In this document: positions 1 through 6,584 of the stretch, one piece after another | How positions within the stretch are numbered: the first letter of the stretch is position 1 | How the letters are laid out: the number at the start of each line of letters is the position of its first letter | NCBI GenBank assembly: GCA_012032575.1 | Contig: JAAUSP010000296.1 | Coordinates: 1 to 9,011 of the forward strand | DNA: 9,011 nt | Reading direction: 5' to 3' | Source of the DNA: Anaerolineales bacterium | Lineage (GTDB): Bacteria; Chloroflexota; Anaerolineae; 4572-78; J111 | Translations under genes and position numbers: made by a program | The notes under the pieces: model-generated | Seen by the model: the letters and a program-made list of their open reading frames with translations, nothing else | What the model was told of the DNA's origin: nothing | The model's database searches: none

Positions 1-143
1 ACCCTTATTTTGTGTAATACTGAAATGAACGGTTGTCGTTGCGCCGATAAGGTACACAGTTTTGGCAGCAATGTCAAGCCATGAGTAGTACCTTTTTCTG
101 AACCTGGTTAGAAAATTGCAAGGTTTTTGCAACAGTCAGGGCG

Positions 144-149
144 TATAAT
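144..149 (+). promoter_or_regulatory. Possible -10 box upstream of the MBL hydrolase gene
   Basis: A TATAAT hexamer matches the sigma-70-type -10 consensus. The bases 15-18 bp upstream (around 120-127) do not resemble TTGACA, and there is no TG extension. If used, it would give a leader of about 150 nt containing the 203-242 hairpin. This is a weak call. Confidence 0.25.
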
Positions 150-202
150 AGCGATAGAATATGAGATAAGTTATAGGTGTCCGGCTAATTTTTTATAAGT
201 GG

Positions 203-242
203 CGTGTTGCGTGTTGCGTAAAATAACGGAACACGCAACACG
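203..242. repeat. Inverted repeat, 13-bp perfect stem
   Basis: Left arm CGTGTTGCGTGTT (203-215) and right arm AACACGCAACACG (230-242) are perfect reverse complements around a 14-nt loop. The left arm is itself built from a repeated GTGTTGC unit. No T-run follows, so it is not a typical terminator. It lies 64 nt upstream of the hydrolase start and may be a dispersed intergenic repeat or a leader RNA structure. Confidence 0.75.
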
Positions 243-306
243 TCCGCCTCAGAGTAACCACCTGTCTGAGATATAAGGTTTAGTCTATTTGTACCGGAGA
301 TAAGTT

Positions 307-1260
307 ATGTACGTGAAATTTTGGGGCACTCGCGGCTCAATCCCCACTTCATTACCGGCTGACTCGATCAAACAGAAAATTCGGCAGGCGTTGACCCGTG
401 CGGCGGGCCTGAACCTGGCCGATGAAGCCGTGCTGTCGCGCTATCTGGAGCGGCTGCCCTTTAATATCTGGGGCACGGCCGGCGGCAATACCCCCTGCCT
501 CGAAGTTCGCGCCGGCGACCAATTGCTGATCCTCGATGCCGGCTCCGGTTTGCGGCTGCTGGGGCTGGAGTTGATGCAAAACGGCTTTGCCGCGGGCAAT
601 CATCAGGCCGATATTTTAATTACGCACACCCACTGGGATCACATTCAGGGTTTTCCCTTTTTCCGGCCTGCCTTTGTGCCGGATAACCAGTTCATCTTCC
701 ACAGCCCCTTTCCCGACCTGGCCAACCGCCTGAGCCAGCAGCAGCAGTCCGATTTTTTTCCGGTGCCGGTCAGTTATATGAGCGCTACGCTGGCTTTCAA
801 TACCCTGACTGAAAATCAGTGGTATCAGCTTGGCAACTTCCGGGTTTATGCCATGCGTCTGATCCATCCGGGGGTAACTTACGGTTATCGGGTGGAAGCC
901 GGAAATTCCAGCCTGGTCTGGGCCACCGACTCGGAGTACAAGCAGGTAGACCGGGCCAGCACCGAAAATTATGTTGAGTTCTTTAAGGACGCCGATCTGT
1001 TGGTTTTTGACGCCCAGTACACCCTGAGCGAAGTGCTCGACAAGCCGGATTGGGGCCACAGCAGCGCCTTGATGGGGGCTGAGTTTGCCCATCGCGCCGG
1101 AGTCAAAAGATTAGCCCTGGCCCACCACGACCCCACCAGTCCCGACGAAAAAATCTGGGCTGACCGCGAACAGGCCGAAGCTTATCTGCGCCGCCGCCAA
1201 AACCATCAGCCTGGCTGCGAAGTGCTGGTGGCTTATGACGGCTTGAGTTTGGAGATATGA
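307..1260 (+). CDS. MBL-fold metallo-hydrolase (PhnP/COG1235-like)
   Basis: A 317-residue, probably cytosolic, metallo-beta-lactamase-fold hydrolase. The N-terminus has the VKFWGTRGSIP strand typical of PhnP/COG1235-like proteins, followed by GGNTPCLEV (about 59-67) and LDAGSG (76-81). The metal motif HTHWDH lies at 107-112 (H107, H109, D111, H112). Further likely ligands are H187 in LIHPG, D208 in WATDSE, and H251 in WGHSS or H273/H274. These sites imply a two-metal hydrolase; relatives act on phosphodiesters, cyclic phosphates or similar esters, but the substrate cannot be read here. No signal peptide or membrane segment is visible. The ATG at 307 has GGAGA six bases upstream. A GAF kinase follows 117 nt downstream on the same strand, across a palindromic repeat, so a signalling role such as degrading a small-molecule signal is only an inference. 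Confidence 0.88.
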   Translation: MYVKFWGTRGSIPTSLPADSIKQKIRQALTRAAGLNLADEAVLSRYLERLPFNIWGTAGGNTPCLEVRAGDQLLILDAGSGLRLLGLELMQNGFAAGNHQADILITHTHWDHIQGFPFFRPAFVPDNQFIFHSPFPDLANRLSQQQQSDFFPVPVSYMSATLAFNTLTENQWYQLGNFRVYAMRLIHPGVTYGYRVEAGNSSLVWATDSEYKQVDRASTENYVEFFKDADLLVFDAQYTLSEVLDKPDWGHSSALMGAEFAHRAGVKRLALAHHDPTSPDEKIWADREQAEAYLRRRQNHQPGCEVLVAYDGLSLEI

Positions 1261-1278
1261 AAATCGTAACTGCTCAGG

Positions 1279-1363
1279 CATGTTATTTCGACCGAAGGGA
1301 GAAATCTCCGATGCCTATGGTGCGCTGAAGAGATTTCTCGGCCTACGGCCTCGAAATGACATG
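1279..1363. repeat. Palindromic intergenic repeat, copy 1
   Basis: The left arm (1279-1308, opening CATGTTATTTCGACCGAAGG and ending GAGAAATCTC) pairs imperfectly with the right arm (1330-1363, GAGATTTCTC to TCGAAATGACATG). The outer and inner ends of the arms match well and the middle differs slightly. A second element with the same CATGTCATTTCGA ends and GAGAAATCT core is at 7854-7960. It fills most of the gap between the hydrolase and the kinase, so the kinase ribosome binding region directly abuts the right arm. Confidence 0.8.
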
Positions 1364-1383
1364 AGGAATTTTCTTTTTTGCCT

Positions 1384-4182
1384 ATGAGACCCAAAACACC
1401 CTACATCCCCGAACAGAATATGACCCTTGAACGCCTGAAAAGTCTGTATGAACTCATCCGGCGTATGAACTCGGTGTACGATTTGCCCAAACTGCTGGAA
1501 TTTGTGGTCGAGCGGGCGCTCTATTTGACTGGCGGGCGGCGCGGCCTGCTGCTCCTGAGCGATGATTACCAGCGCCAACTGACCCATATTGCCGTAACCC
1601 AGGGCGAAGCCTTGAACCAGCACGACCTGGAACAGACGCTCAGTTTTGTCAGCACCACAGTCATCAAAGATGTTCTGGATTGGGGTGAACCCCGCCTGGT
1701 GGCCGACCTGCAAACCGACCGGCGCTACGAAAATACCGCCAGCACGGCCACCCTCACCTTCAAAAAGGTGCGCTCTGTTCTGGCCGTGCCGCTCAAAATC
1801 GAAACCCAACTGGTTGGATTGATTTACATTGACCACCCCCGCCAGAGTATTTTTGGGCAGGGCGATCTGGATTTTTTGAGCGCCTTTGCCAGCCAGTCCG
1901 CCCTGGCTATCAATCGGGCGCAGCAGCATCAGCGCCAGGTAGACGAGTTAACCCTGCTGAACGAATTGAGCCGCAGTGTAGTCCAGGTGCTCGATCTGGA
2001 CGAGGTTTTGACCCGCATCGTCAATGAAGCCATTCGCATGCTCAAAATCGAAACCGGCTCGGTGCTGCTACTGGACGAAGCCGCCTCGGAACTGTATTTT
2101 GCCACCTCAGTTTCCAACGGGCGGCGGCTGCAAATCCCCACCCGGCTGCGCTGCGATCAAGGCATTGCCGGCTGGGTGGTGACTCATCGGCAGCCGGTTT
2201 GTACCAGCCAGGTAACTCAGGACCCGCGCTGGTTTGGCGAGGTTGAAACCGGATTTGCCACCCGGTCGCTGCTGTGCGTTCCGCTGCAAATCAATGGCCG
2301 GGTGTTGGGCGTCTTGCAGGCGCTCAACAAGAAAAGTCCCGATGGTTTTGACCAGGGCGATATTGCCCGCCTGTCGGCCTTTGCCGCCTCGGCCACCATC
2401 GCCCTGGAAAATGCACGCCTGTTCCGCGAGGCCAGCCAGGCCCGCCAACTGCGTGCGCTCAACGAACTGGCCCTGGCCCTTAGCAGCACCCTCGATTTGC
2501 AGACCATTCTCAACACCGGGCTGGAAAAGTCGCTGCTTATGCTCAAGGCCAAAATGGGGGCAATTGGCTTGCGGGATGATTGGAGCCAACCGGAATTGCG
2601 CTCTATCCAGGTTAATTGCGGTCTGGCCGACGAACCGGAAGTGGCCGAACAGCAGACCGGCTTGCTGGATAAATTGCTGGCGTTGATCCTCAATAGCCCC
2701 GGCGATAAAGTCTTGACCCTGAGCCAGAACCAGCTTCAACCCTACCTGGTTCAACTGAATCTGAGCCGGACGGAGATAGGCGCTGTGGCCCTGGCCCCTA
2801 TTCTCATTGGCAGCCAGGTCAGCGGAGCGCTGGCCTTAATGTGCGCCCCGCCGGATGTTTTTCGCGAAGAAGATATTAACCTGCTGGCCAGTATTGCCCG
2901 GTTTATCGGCCTATCGGTTCAAAATTCAATCCATTATGCCCAGGTGGGCGCTCAAGCTACCCAGCTTACCTACCTGAACGAGGTTGGCGGCGCTTTGACC
3001 CGCAGCCTCGACCTGGGACACGTACTCAAACTGATCATTGCCGGGGTCAATACTCTGCTGGAAACAGAACGTTCCTCCGTCTTTCTGGTAGACACCGCCA
3101 CCAACGAGTTGGTGCTGCGTTACAGCACCGACGGTGAGGCCAATATCCGCCTGCCGGCTCCCTGGCAGGGCATCGCTGGCTGGGTAGCCACCCACGACCA
3201 GCCGGCCCTGGTCAACGATACCCTCAGCGACCCGCGTTATTTGCGTGAGGTAGCCAAAGAGATTGGCTACGAGGCCCATTCGATCCTGTGTGTGCCGCTC
3301 AAAGTCGAAGGGCAGGTTATCGGCGTCATTGAGGTACTGAACAAGACCGGCGGGCAGCAGTTTAACCATTATCACCAGGTTTTATTAACCGAGCTGACCA
3401 AATGGGCGGCGATTGCCCTGCACAACGCCCGCCTGTTTGACGAGCGCGGCCAGGCCTTCCAGCGCCTGGCCGCCGAACAGCAGCGCCGTGTGGCCGCCGA
3501 AACGCGCGGAGCGATGGCCGCCATTATCCTCGATATGGCCCACACGATGAACAATGTGATTGGGGCTATTCGAGTTTGGGCGATGCAACTAGAGTGGACT
3601 GCCCAGACCCATCCGCAGGTGGCGCTGGGTAAATATAAGGACGACCTGCACCGCATCCGGCAGAACGCCGAAGAGGCTATTCGTCTCATCAGCACCATGA
3701 CCGACCCATTGGAAGAAGCAGCCCTGGCCCCCACCGGCGTACACGACTGCCTGGAGAAGGCCGTGCAAAGCTGCTGGTGGCCCGAAAATGTGCAGTTAAG
3801 TCGGGCTTACGGGCCGGATGTGCCTCCGGCGCAGGCCAATGCCAAGCGCCTGGAAGCCGTTTTTCACAATCTGCTGTCCAATGCCATCCAGATTTTAGCC
3901 CATCAAGGCGGAACTATTCGGGTGAGCACGTGCTGCAACGCCGCCGGACAAGCCGAAATCGTCGTCGCTGACGACGGCCCCGGCATTCCGCCCGAACTGC
4001 ACGACCGGGTGTTCAATCCGGGGGTGTCGGGCAAAGAGGGCGGTTTGGGGCTGGGTCTGTGGCTGGTGGAAACCTTTATCCACCAATTCGATGGGACGAT
4101 TAACTTTATCACTTCACCAGAAAAGGGAACTGCTTTTACAATTGCTTTACAACCCATGAGCGTTGAACGTTCAAACGTTTAA
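1384..4182 (+). CDS. Four-GAF-domain sensor histidine kinase
   Basis: A soluble sensor kinase of about 932 residues with no membrane segment or signal peptide. Four GAF domains in series (numbered from TTG 1378: about 25-184, 190-350, 355-522, 525-688) each end in a helix such as FAASATIALENARLF. GAF2 and GAF4 are closest, sharing QGIAGWV and LCVPL. The transmitter follows: H-box AHTMNN (H722), N-box HNLLSNA (about 830-836), G1 DDGPGIPPE (865-873) and G2 GLGLGL (889-894). It should autophosphorylate and pass phosphate to a regulator, most likely the one 34 nt downstream. Thr follows the phospho-acceptor His where Glu or Asp is usual. The start is uncertain: ATG 1384 lies about 15 nt after AGGAA (1364-1368), while TTG 1378, two codons earlier, has better spacing. 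The signal sensed is unknown. The last residues and stop codon lie inside a palindromic repeat. Confidence 0.92.
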   Translation: MRPKTPYIPEQNMTLERLKSLYELIRRMNSVYDLPKLLEFVVERALYLTGGRRGLLLLSDDYQRQLTHIAVTQGEALNQHDLEQTLSFVSTTVIKDVLDWGEPRLVADLQTDRRYENTASTATLTFKKVRSVLAVPLKIETQLVGLIYIDHPRQSIFGQGDLDFLSAFASQSALAINRAQQHQRQVDELTLLNELSRSVVQVLDLDEVLTRIVNEAIRMLKIETGSVLLLDEAASELYFATSVSNGRRLQIPTRLRCDQGIAGWVVTHRQPVCTSQVTQDPRWFGEVETGFATRSLLCVPLQINGRVLGVLQALNKKSPDGFDQGDIARLSAFAASATIALENARLFREASQARQLRALNELALALSSTLDLQTILNTGLEKSLLMLKAKMGAIGLRDDWSQPELRSIQVNCGLADEPEVAEQQTGLLDKLLALILNSPGDKVLTLSQNQLQPYLVQLNLSRTEIGAVALAPILIGSQVSGALALMCAPPDVFREEDINLLASIARFIGLSVQNSIHYAQVGAQATQLTYLNEVGGALTRSLDLGHVLKLIIAGVNTLLETERSSVFLVDTATNELVLRYSTDGEANIRLPAPWQGIAGWVATHDQPALVNDTLSDPRYLREVAKEIGYEAHSILCVPLKVEGQVIGVIEVLNKTGGQQFNHYHQVLLTELTKWAAIALHNARLFDERGQAFQRLAAEQQRRVAAETRGAMAAIILDMAHTMNNVIGAIRVWAMQLEWTAQTHPQVALGKYKDDLHRIRQNAEEAIRLISTMTDPLEEAALAPTGVHDCLEKAVQSCWWPENVQLSRAYGPDVPPAQANAKRLEAVFHNLLSNAIQILAHQGGTIRVSTCCNAAGQAEIVVADDGPGIPPELHDRVFNPGVSGKEGGLGLGLWLVETFIHQFDGTINFITSPEKGTAFTIALQPMSVERSNV

Positions 4183-4198
4183 CGTTGAAACGTTCAAC
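4162..4198. repeat. 37-nt near-perfect palindrome with four ACGTT units
   Basis: The 37 bases are centred on 4180, and 16 of 18 base pairs match. ACGTT occurs four times at 7-8-nt spacing (4167, 4175, 4182, 4190). The element encodes the final kinase residues (VERSNV), supplies the TAA stop at 4180-4182, and fills most of the gap before the regulator start. It could be a dispersed repeat that landed on the gene end, a transcript hairpin, or a multi-site operator. Confidence 0.75.
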
Positions 4199-4205
4199 CC
4201 ACTAC

Positions 4206-4210
4206 GGAGA
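4206..4210 (+). promoter_or_regulatory. Ribosome binding site of the response regulator
   Basis: GGAGA lies six bases before ATG 4217. It decides the start in favour of 4217 over the in-frame TTG at 4163, which lies inside the palindrome, would add 18 repeat-derived residues and would overlap the kinase gene. Confidence 0.7.
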
Positions 4211-4216
4211 AATACT

Positions 4217-5548
4217 ATGACCACGCATGCCTCTCATATCCTCGTTGTTGAAGATCGGGCCGATTGGCAGGATATCATTTGCCGGGCTGTTGTCGAAAAG
4301 GGCCATCTGGCTTATCGGGCGACTTCATACCAGGAAGCCGTGGCTGGTCTGACCGCCCACAAGTTCGACCTGGCCGTGGTTGATCCCGTTCTGGATGCCG
4401 GGAACCGGTTTAACCGTGACGGTTTGAGCGTTATCCAAAAAATTGGCGAACTTCAATCCGGCTTGCCGATTATGGTCATTACCGGCTCCCTGACCCACGA
4501 TTTAAAGGCCAGCTTGCAGCATCTTTACCCCGGTGCGCCGGTTTTGTTCAAAGAAAGCTGGAACTTGGGCGAGTTTAGCCATCTGATGGATCAGTTGATG
4601 GGCCTGAACGAGAAGGTTGAAACTAACAGCGCTCGACCCGTTGAGGCGGCTGAAACCGCAGCGGAAACAACATCACTGCCAACCTGGAATGTAGGCCGGC
4701 CCCGTGTGCTGCTGGTTGAAAACCGCGAGGATTGGCAGCAGATTGTGACAGCGGTTCTGGAAGAGGCCGGCTGCTATTGGCGGGTGGCCCGTAATGCCGA
4801 GGATGCGCTGCGCGAGATGGAGCAGGAGAGTTTTCATCTGATTATTCTGGATTTGAAGCTGCAACAAAATGTGCTGCCGCTCCGCTCCAACGAGGGCTGG
4901 TTACTGCTTGACCACCTGACGGAAACCCAGCCTAAAACCAAAATTGTGGTCATCAGCGGCAAGGCCAGCCCCGGCGACGTGGCCGATTTGTTGACCCACT
5001 ATCCGATCATTACTTTTATCGAGAAGCAGAGCTTTAACCCGGCAGTGCTACAAGAGGCGCTGGCCCAGGCCGTGCAGTCTCCCGGCCTGCGGATCGAGAC
5101 CTTTGGCCAATTCCGCCTGTGGCGCGACAACCAGGTGATTGACGTGTGGGAGCGACCCCAGGCCGAAACGGTGCTGAAACTGCTGCTGGCCGCCGGGCGC
5201 GGGGTGGGCGGCGTCGCCGCCGATGAATTGATTACCCGCCTCTGGCCCGACTCCGACGAGGAGGGAGGCCGCAAAAAATTACTGCCGCTCATCAGCAACG
5301 CCCGGCGCACCCTGGAGCCGGACATCGAACCGCGCGACTCCCACTTTATTCTGCGCAGTTCCAACGGCTACTTTTTTGACCTGGGCGAGGGCGTCACCTG
5401 GGATTTGCTGAGTTTCCGCGAGCATCTGCGCCAGGGTCGCCGGCTGGCCCGCGAGGAGCGCTGGGCCGAAGCAGCGGCGGATCTGGAAAAGGCCGCGCTC
5501 TCTATCGCGGCGACTTTTTGGCCGAAGATCGCTACACCGACTGGGTGA
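4217..5548 (+). CDS. Tandem-receiver SARP-type response regulator, N-terminal part (frameshifted)
   Basis: Two receivers are followed by a DNA-binding winged helix and the start of a BTAD region. Receiver 1 (about 7-130) has acidic pocket E12/D13, phospho-acceptor D56, T89 and K112. Receiver 2 (about 161-285) has D212, S247 and K270, so both look able to accept phosphate. Both begin with a VE..R.DWQ motif and have longer loops after the acceptor Asp than usual. The winged helix (about 291-390, from IETFGQF to NGYFFDL) resembles the OmpR/SARP type. At the CTCTCT run (5498-5503) the frame leaves the family pattern, giving a short unrelated tail that stops at 5546-5548. The continuation (YRGDFLAEDRYTDWV) is in another frame from 5503. 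Removing two bases would give one protein of about 550 residues. The partner is probably the kinase 34 nt upstream. Whether the shift is real or an assembly error cannot be told from one sequence. Confidence 0.85.
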   Translation: MTTHASHILVVEDRADWQDIICRAVVEKGHLAYRATSYQEAVAGLTAHKFDLAVVDPVLDAGNRFNRDGLSVIQKIGELQSGLPIMVITGSLTHDLKASLQHLYPGAPVLFKESWNLGEFSHLMDQLMGLNEKVETNSARPVEAAETAAETTSLPTWNVGRPRVLLVENREDWQQIVTAVLEEAGCYWRVARNAEDALREMEQESFHLIILDLKLQQNVLPLRSNEGWLLLDHLTETQPKTKIVVISGKASPGDVADLLTHYPIITFIEKQSFNPAVLQEALAQAVQSPGLRIETFGQFRLWRDNQVIDVWERPQAETVLKLLLAAGRGVGGVAADELITRLWPDSDEEGGRKKLLPLISNARRTLEPDIEPRDSHFILRSSNGYFFDLGEGVTWDLLSFREHLRQGRRLAREERWAEAAADLEKAALSIAATFWPKIATPTG

Positions 5549-5871
5549 TCGAGATGCGCCGCGAAATTGCCTCCGACTTCTGCGATTTGCTGACCCTGCT
5601 GGCCGATGTTTACGCCGCGCTGGGCCAGTACCCGCAGGCGATTGATGCCGGGGAGACAGCGCTGCGCAAAGACCCGCTGCTAGAAAGCGTCTACCGTCGG
5701 CTGATGCGCTATCATTACTGCCAGGGCGAAAAAGGCCAGGCCCTGCGCGTCTACCGCGATTGCCTCAAGCTGTTCGAGGAGCTTTTTGGCGAAAGCCCCA
5801 CCCTGGCCACCCGCGAGCTGCACCAGGCCATCGCCGGCGACCAGCCGGTGGATTGCCTGGCCAAAGAATAA
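5503..5871 (+). pseudogene. C-terminal BTAD/TPR part of the response regulator
   Basis: This segment completes the regulator in a different frame. It opens with YRGDFLAEDRYTDWV, the usual beginning of a bacterial transcriptional activator (BTAD) domain, and continues with TPR-like helices such as LADVYAALGQYPQAIDAGETAL and the closing FGESPTLATRELHQAI. In SARP-type regulators this region packs on the DNA-binding part and mediates protein contacts. No good ribosome binding site precedes the only early start (TTG 5518), which would also cut the domain, so I read it as a detached tail and not an independent gene. It is otherwise intact, with no internal stop codon, which points to a recent mutation or a sequencing error. 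Confidence 0.8.
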
Positions 5872-5901
5872 TTTATCTGCACCCTGTTTTGTCCAAAATT
5901 G

Positions 5902-5973
5902 ACCGCAGAGACCGCAGAGCACGCCGAGAATTTGTTATTTTTCTCGGCGTGCCCTGCGCCTCTGCGGTTTTTT
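5902..5973 (+). terminator. Long hairpin plus T-run; CGCAGAG-type repeat
   Basis: The left arm (5902-5930) pairs with the right arm (5941-5970). The inner 12 bp GCACGCCGAGAA / TTCTCGGCGTGC are perfect and the outer ACCGCAGAG / CTCTGCGGT match exactly, with small mismatches between. Six T (5968-5973) follow the stem, the form of an intrinsic terminator for the regulator gene ending at 5871. The left arm has an exact 9-bp tandem, ACCGCAGAG at 5902-5910 and 5911-5919, which suggests a dispersed CGCAGAG-rich repeat family serving as a terminator. Confidence 0.7.
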
Positions 5974-5981
5974 GAGACTTG

Positions 5982-5990
5982 TGCTATAAT
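5982..5990 (+). promoter_or_regulatory. Extended -10 promoter for the phosphoesterase operon
   Basis: TGCTATAAT is a full extended -10 motif (TG, one base, TATAAT). The -35 region (about 5962-5967) is not consensus, which is common with extended -10 promoters. Transcription would begin near 5997, leaving a leader of only about 14 nt that holds GGAGG and little else. It follows directly after the T-run of the preceding terminator, which fits a transcription-unit boundary. Confidence 0.55.
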
Positions 5991-6000
5991 CACCCCCCAC

Positions 6001-6005
6001 GGAGG
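6001..6005 (+). promoter_or_regulatory. Strong ribosome binding site of the YfcE-like gene
   Basis: GGAGG within GGAGGTGAT is an excellent anti-16S match. It lies five bases before ATG 6011 and two before ATG 6008. The in-frame GTG at 6005 overlaps the site and is not a credible start. Confidence 0.7.
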
Positions 6006-6010
6006 TGATG

Positions 6011-6571
6011 ATGAAAATCGCAATTCTCTCTGACATTCATGACAACATCTGGAATCTGGCGGCTGCGCTGACCGCCATCCGGGAAACGGAAACGCTTATA
6101 TGCTGCGGCGACCTGTGCTCGCCGTTCATCATCGGCTTGCTGGCCGAAGGCTTTCCCGGCAAACCGATCCATATCGTTTTTGGCAACAATGATGCCGATT
6201 TGTTCCGCATCACCAACAATGCCAAAAAGTATCCCCACGTTCACCTGCACGGCGAGTTTTTCCAGGGCGAACTGGGCGGTCAGCGTTTTGCCGTCAACCA
6301 CTTTGATAACCTGGCTCAGCCTATTGCCGCTTCGGGGCAGTACGATGTGGTTTGCTACGGGCACAACCATATCTTCAAAATCGAGCCGGTGGGCCGGACG
6401 CTGACCATCAATCCCGGCGCGATCATGGGCTATGACCCCGGCCAAAAAAGCGATATTCCGGCGACTTTTGTGATCTATGATACTGAAACGGGCGTGGCCC
6501 AGGGGTATCAGGTTGAAAGCAAAGCCGCGGGCCAGTCAAGAAGGGTTGTGCTTTATCCTAATAATGGATAA
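6011..6571 (+). CDS. YfcE/MJ0936-type metallophosphoesterase
   Basis: A calcineurin-like phosphoesterase of 186 residues, the usual size of the small YfcE/MJ0936 group. Its metal-binding motifs appear in order: D8-I-H10 in SDIHDN, GDLC (D34), GNND (58-61), N96-H97 in VNHFDN, and GHNH (H118, H120), followed by NPGA. These form a two-metal site, with Mn or similar metals used in studied members. Relatives hydrolyse phosphodiesters in vitro, but most natural substrates are unknown. The protein is cytosolic, with no signal peptide. ATG 6011 is chosen from GGAGG five bases upstream. The SbcD-type gene starts 13 nt after its stop, so the two are likely cotranscribed from the promoter at 5982-5990. 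Confidence 0.9.
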   Translation: MKIAILSDIHDNIWNLAAALTAIRETETLICCGDLCSPFIIGLLAEGFPGKPIHIVFGNNDADLFRITNNAKKYPHVHLHGEFFQGELGGQRFAVNHFDNLAQPIAASGQYDVVCYGHNHIFKIEPVGRTLTINPGAIMGYDPGQKSDIPATFVIYDTETGVAQGYQVESKAAGQSRRVVLYPNNG

Positions 6572-6584
6572 ATGTTAGGTGCTT

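Larger units (their letters stand above)
1..306. other. Non-coding upstream region
   Basis: I see no credible gene in this stretch, which is more AT-rich than the coding sequence to its right. It holds a TATAAT hexamer at 144-149 with no well-spaced TTGACA-like box, a perfect hairpin at 203-242, and the ribosome binding site GGAGA at 296-300 for the gene starting at 307. Any promoter of the hydrolase gene should lie here, but its position cannot be fixed by reading alone. Confidence 0.6.

Noticed and set aside
2234..2686. Plus-strand open frame inside the kinase
   Set aside because: It lies in another frame within GAF2/GAF3, and its translation is rich in Arg, Cys and Pro, as expected of a shadow frame in GC-rich DNA.
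4163..4216. N-terminal extension of the regulator from TTG 4163
   Set aside because: The extension is encoded by the palindrome and overlaps the kinase stop, while ATG 4217 has a good ribosome binding site and starts just before the receiver.
5498..5506. Programmed ribosomal frameshift joining the two regulator parts
   Set aside because: No X-XXY-YYZ slippery heptamer is visible at the junction. A two-base repeat expansion or an error is simpler, though not excluded without reads.
5902..5940. CRISPR-like repeat
   Set aside because: It is only a 9-bp tandem within one hairpin arm, with no spacers of uniform length.
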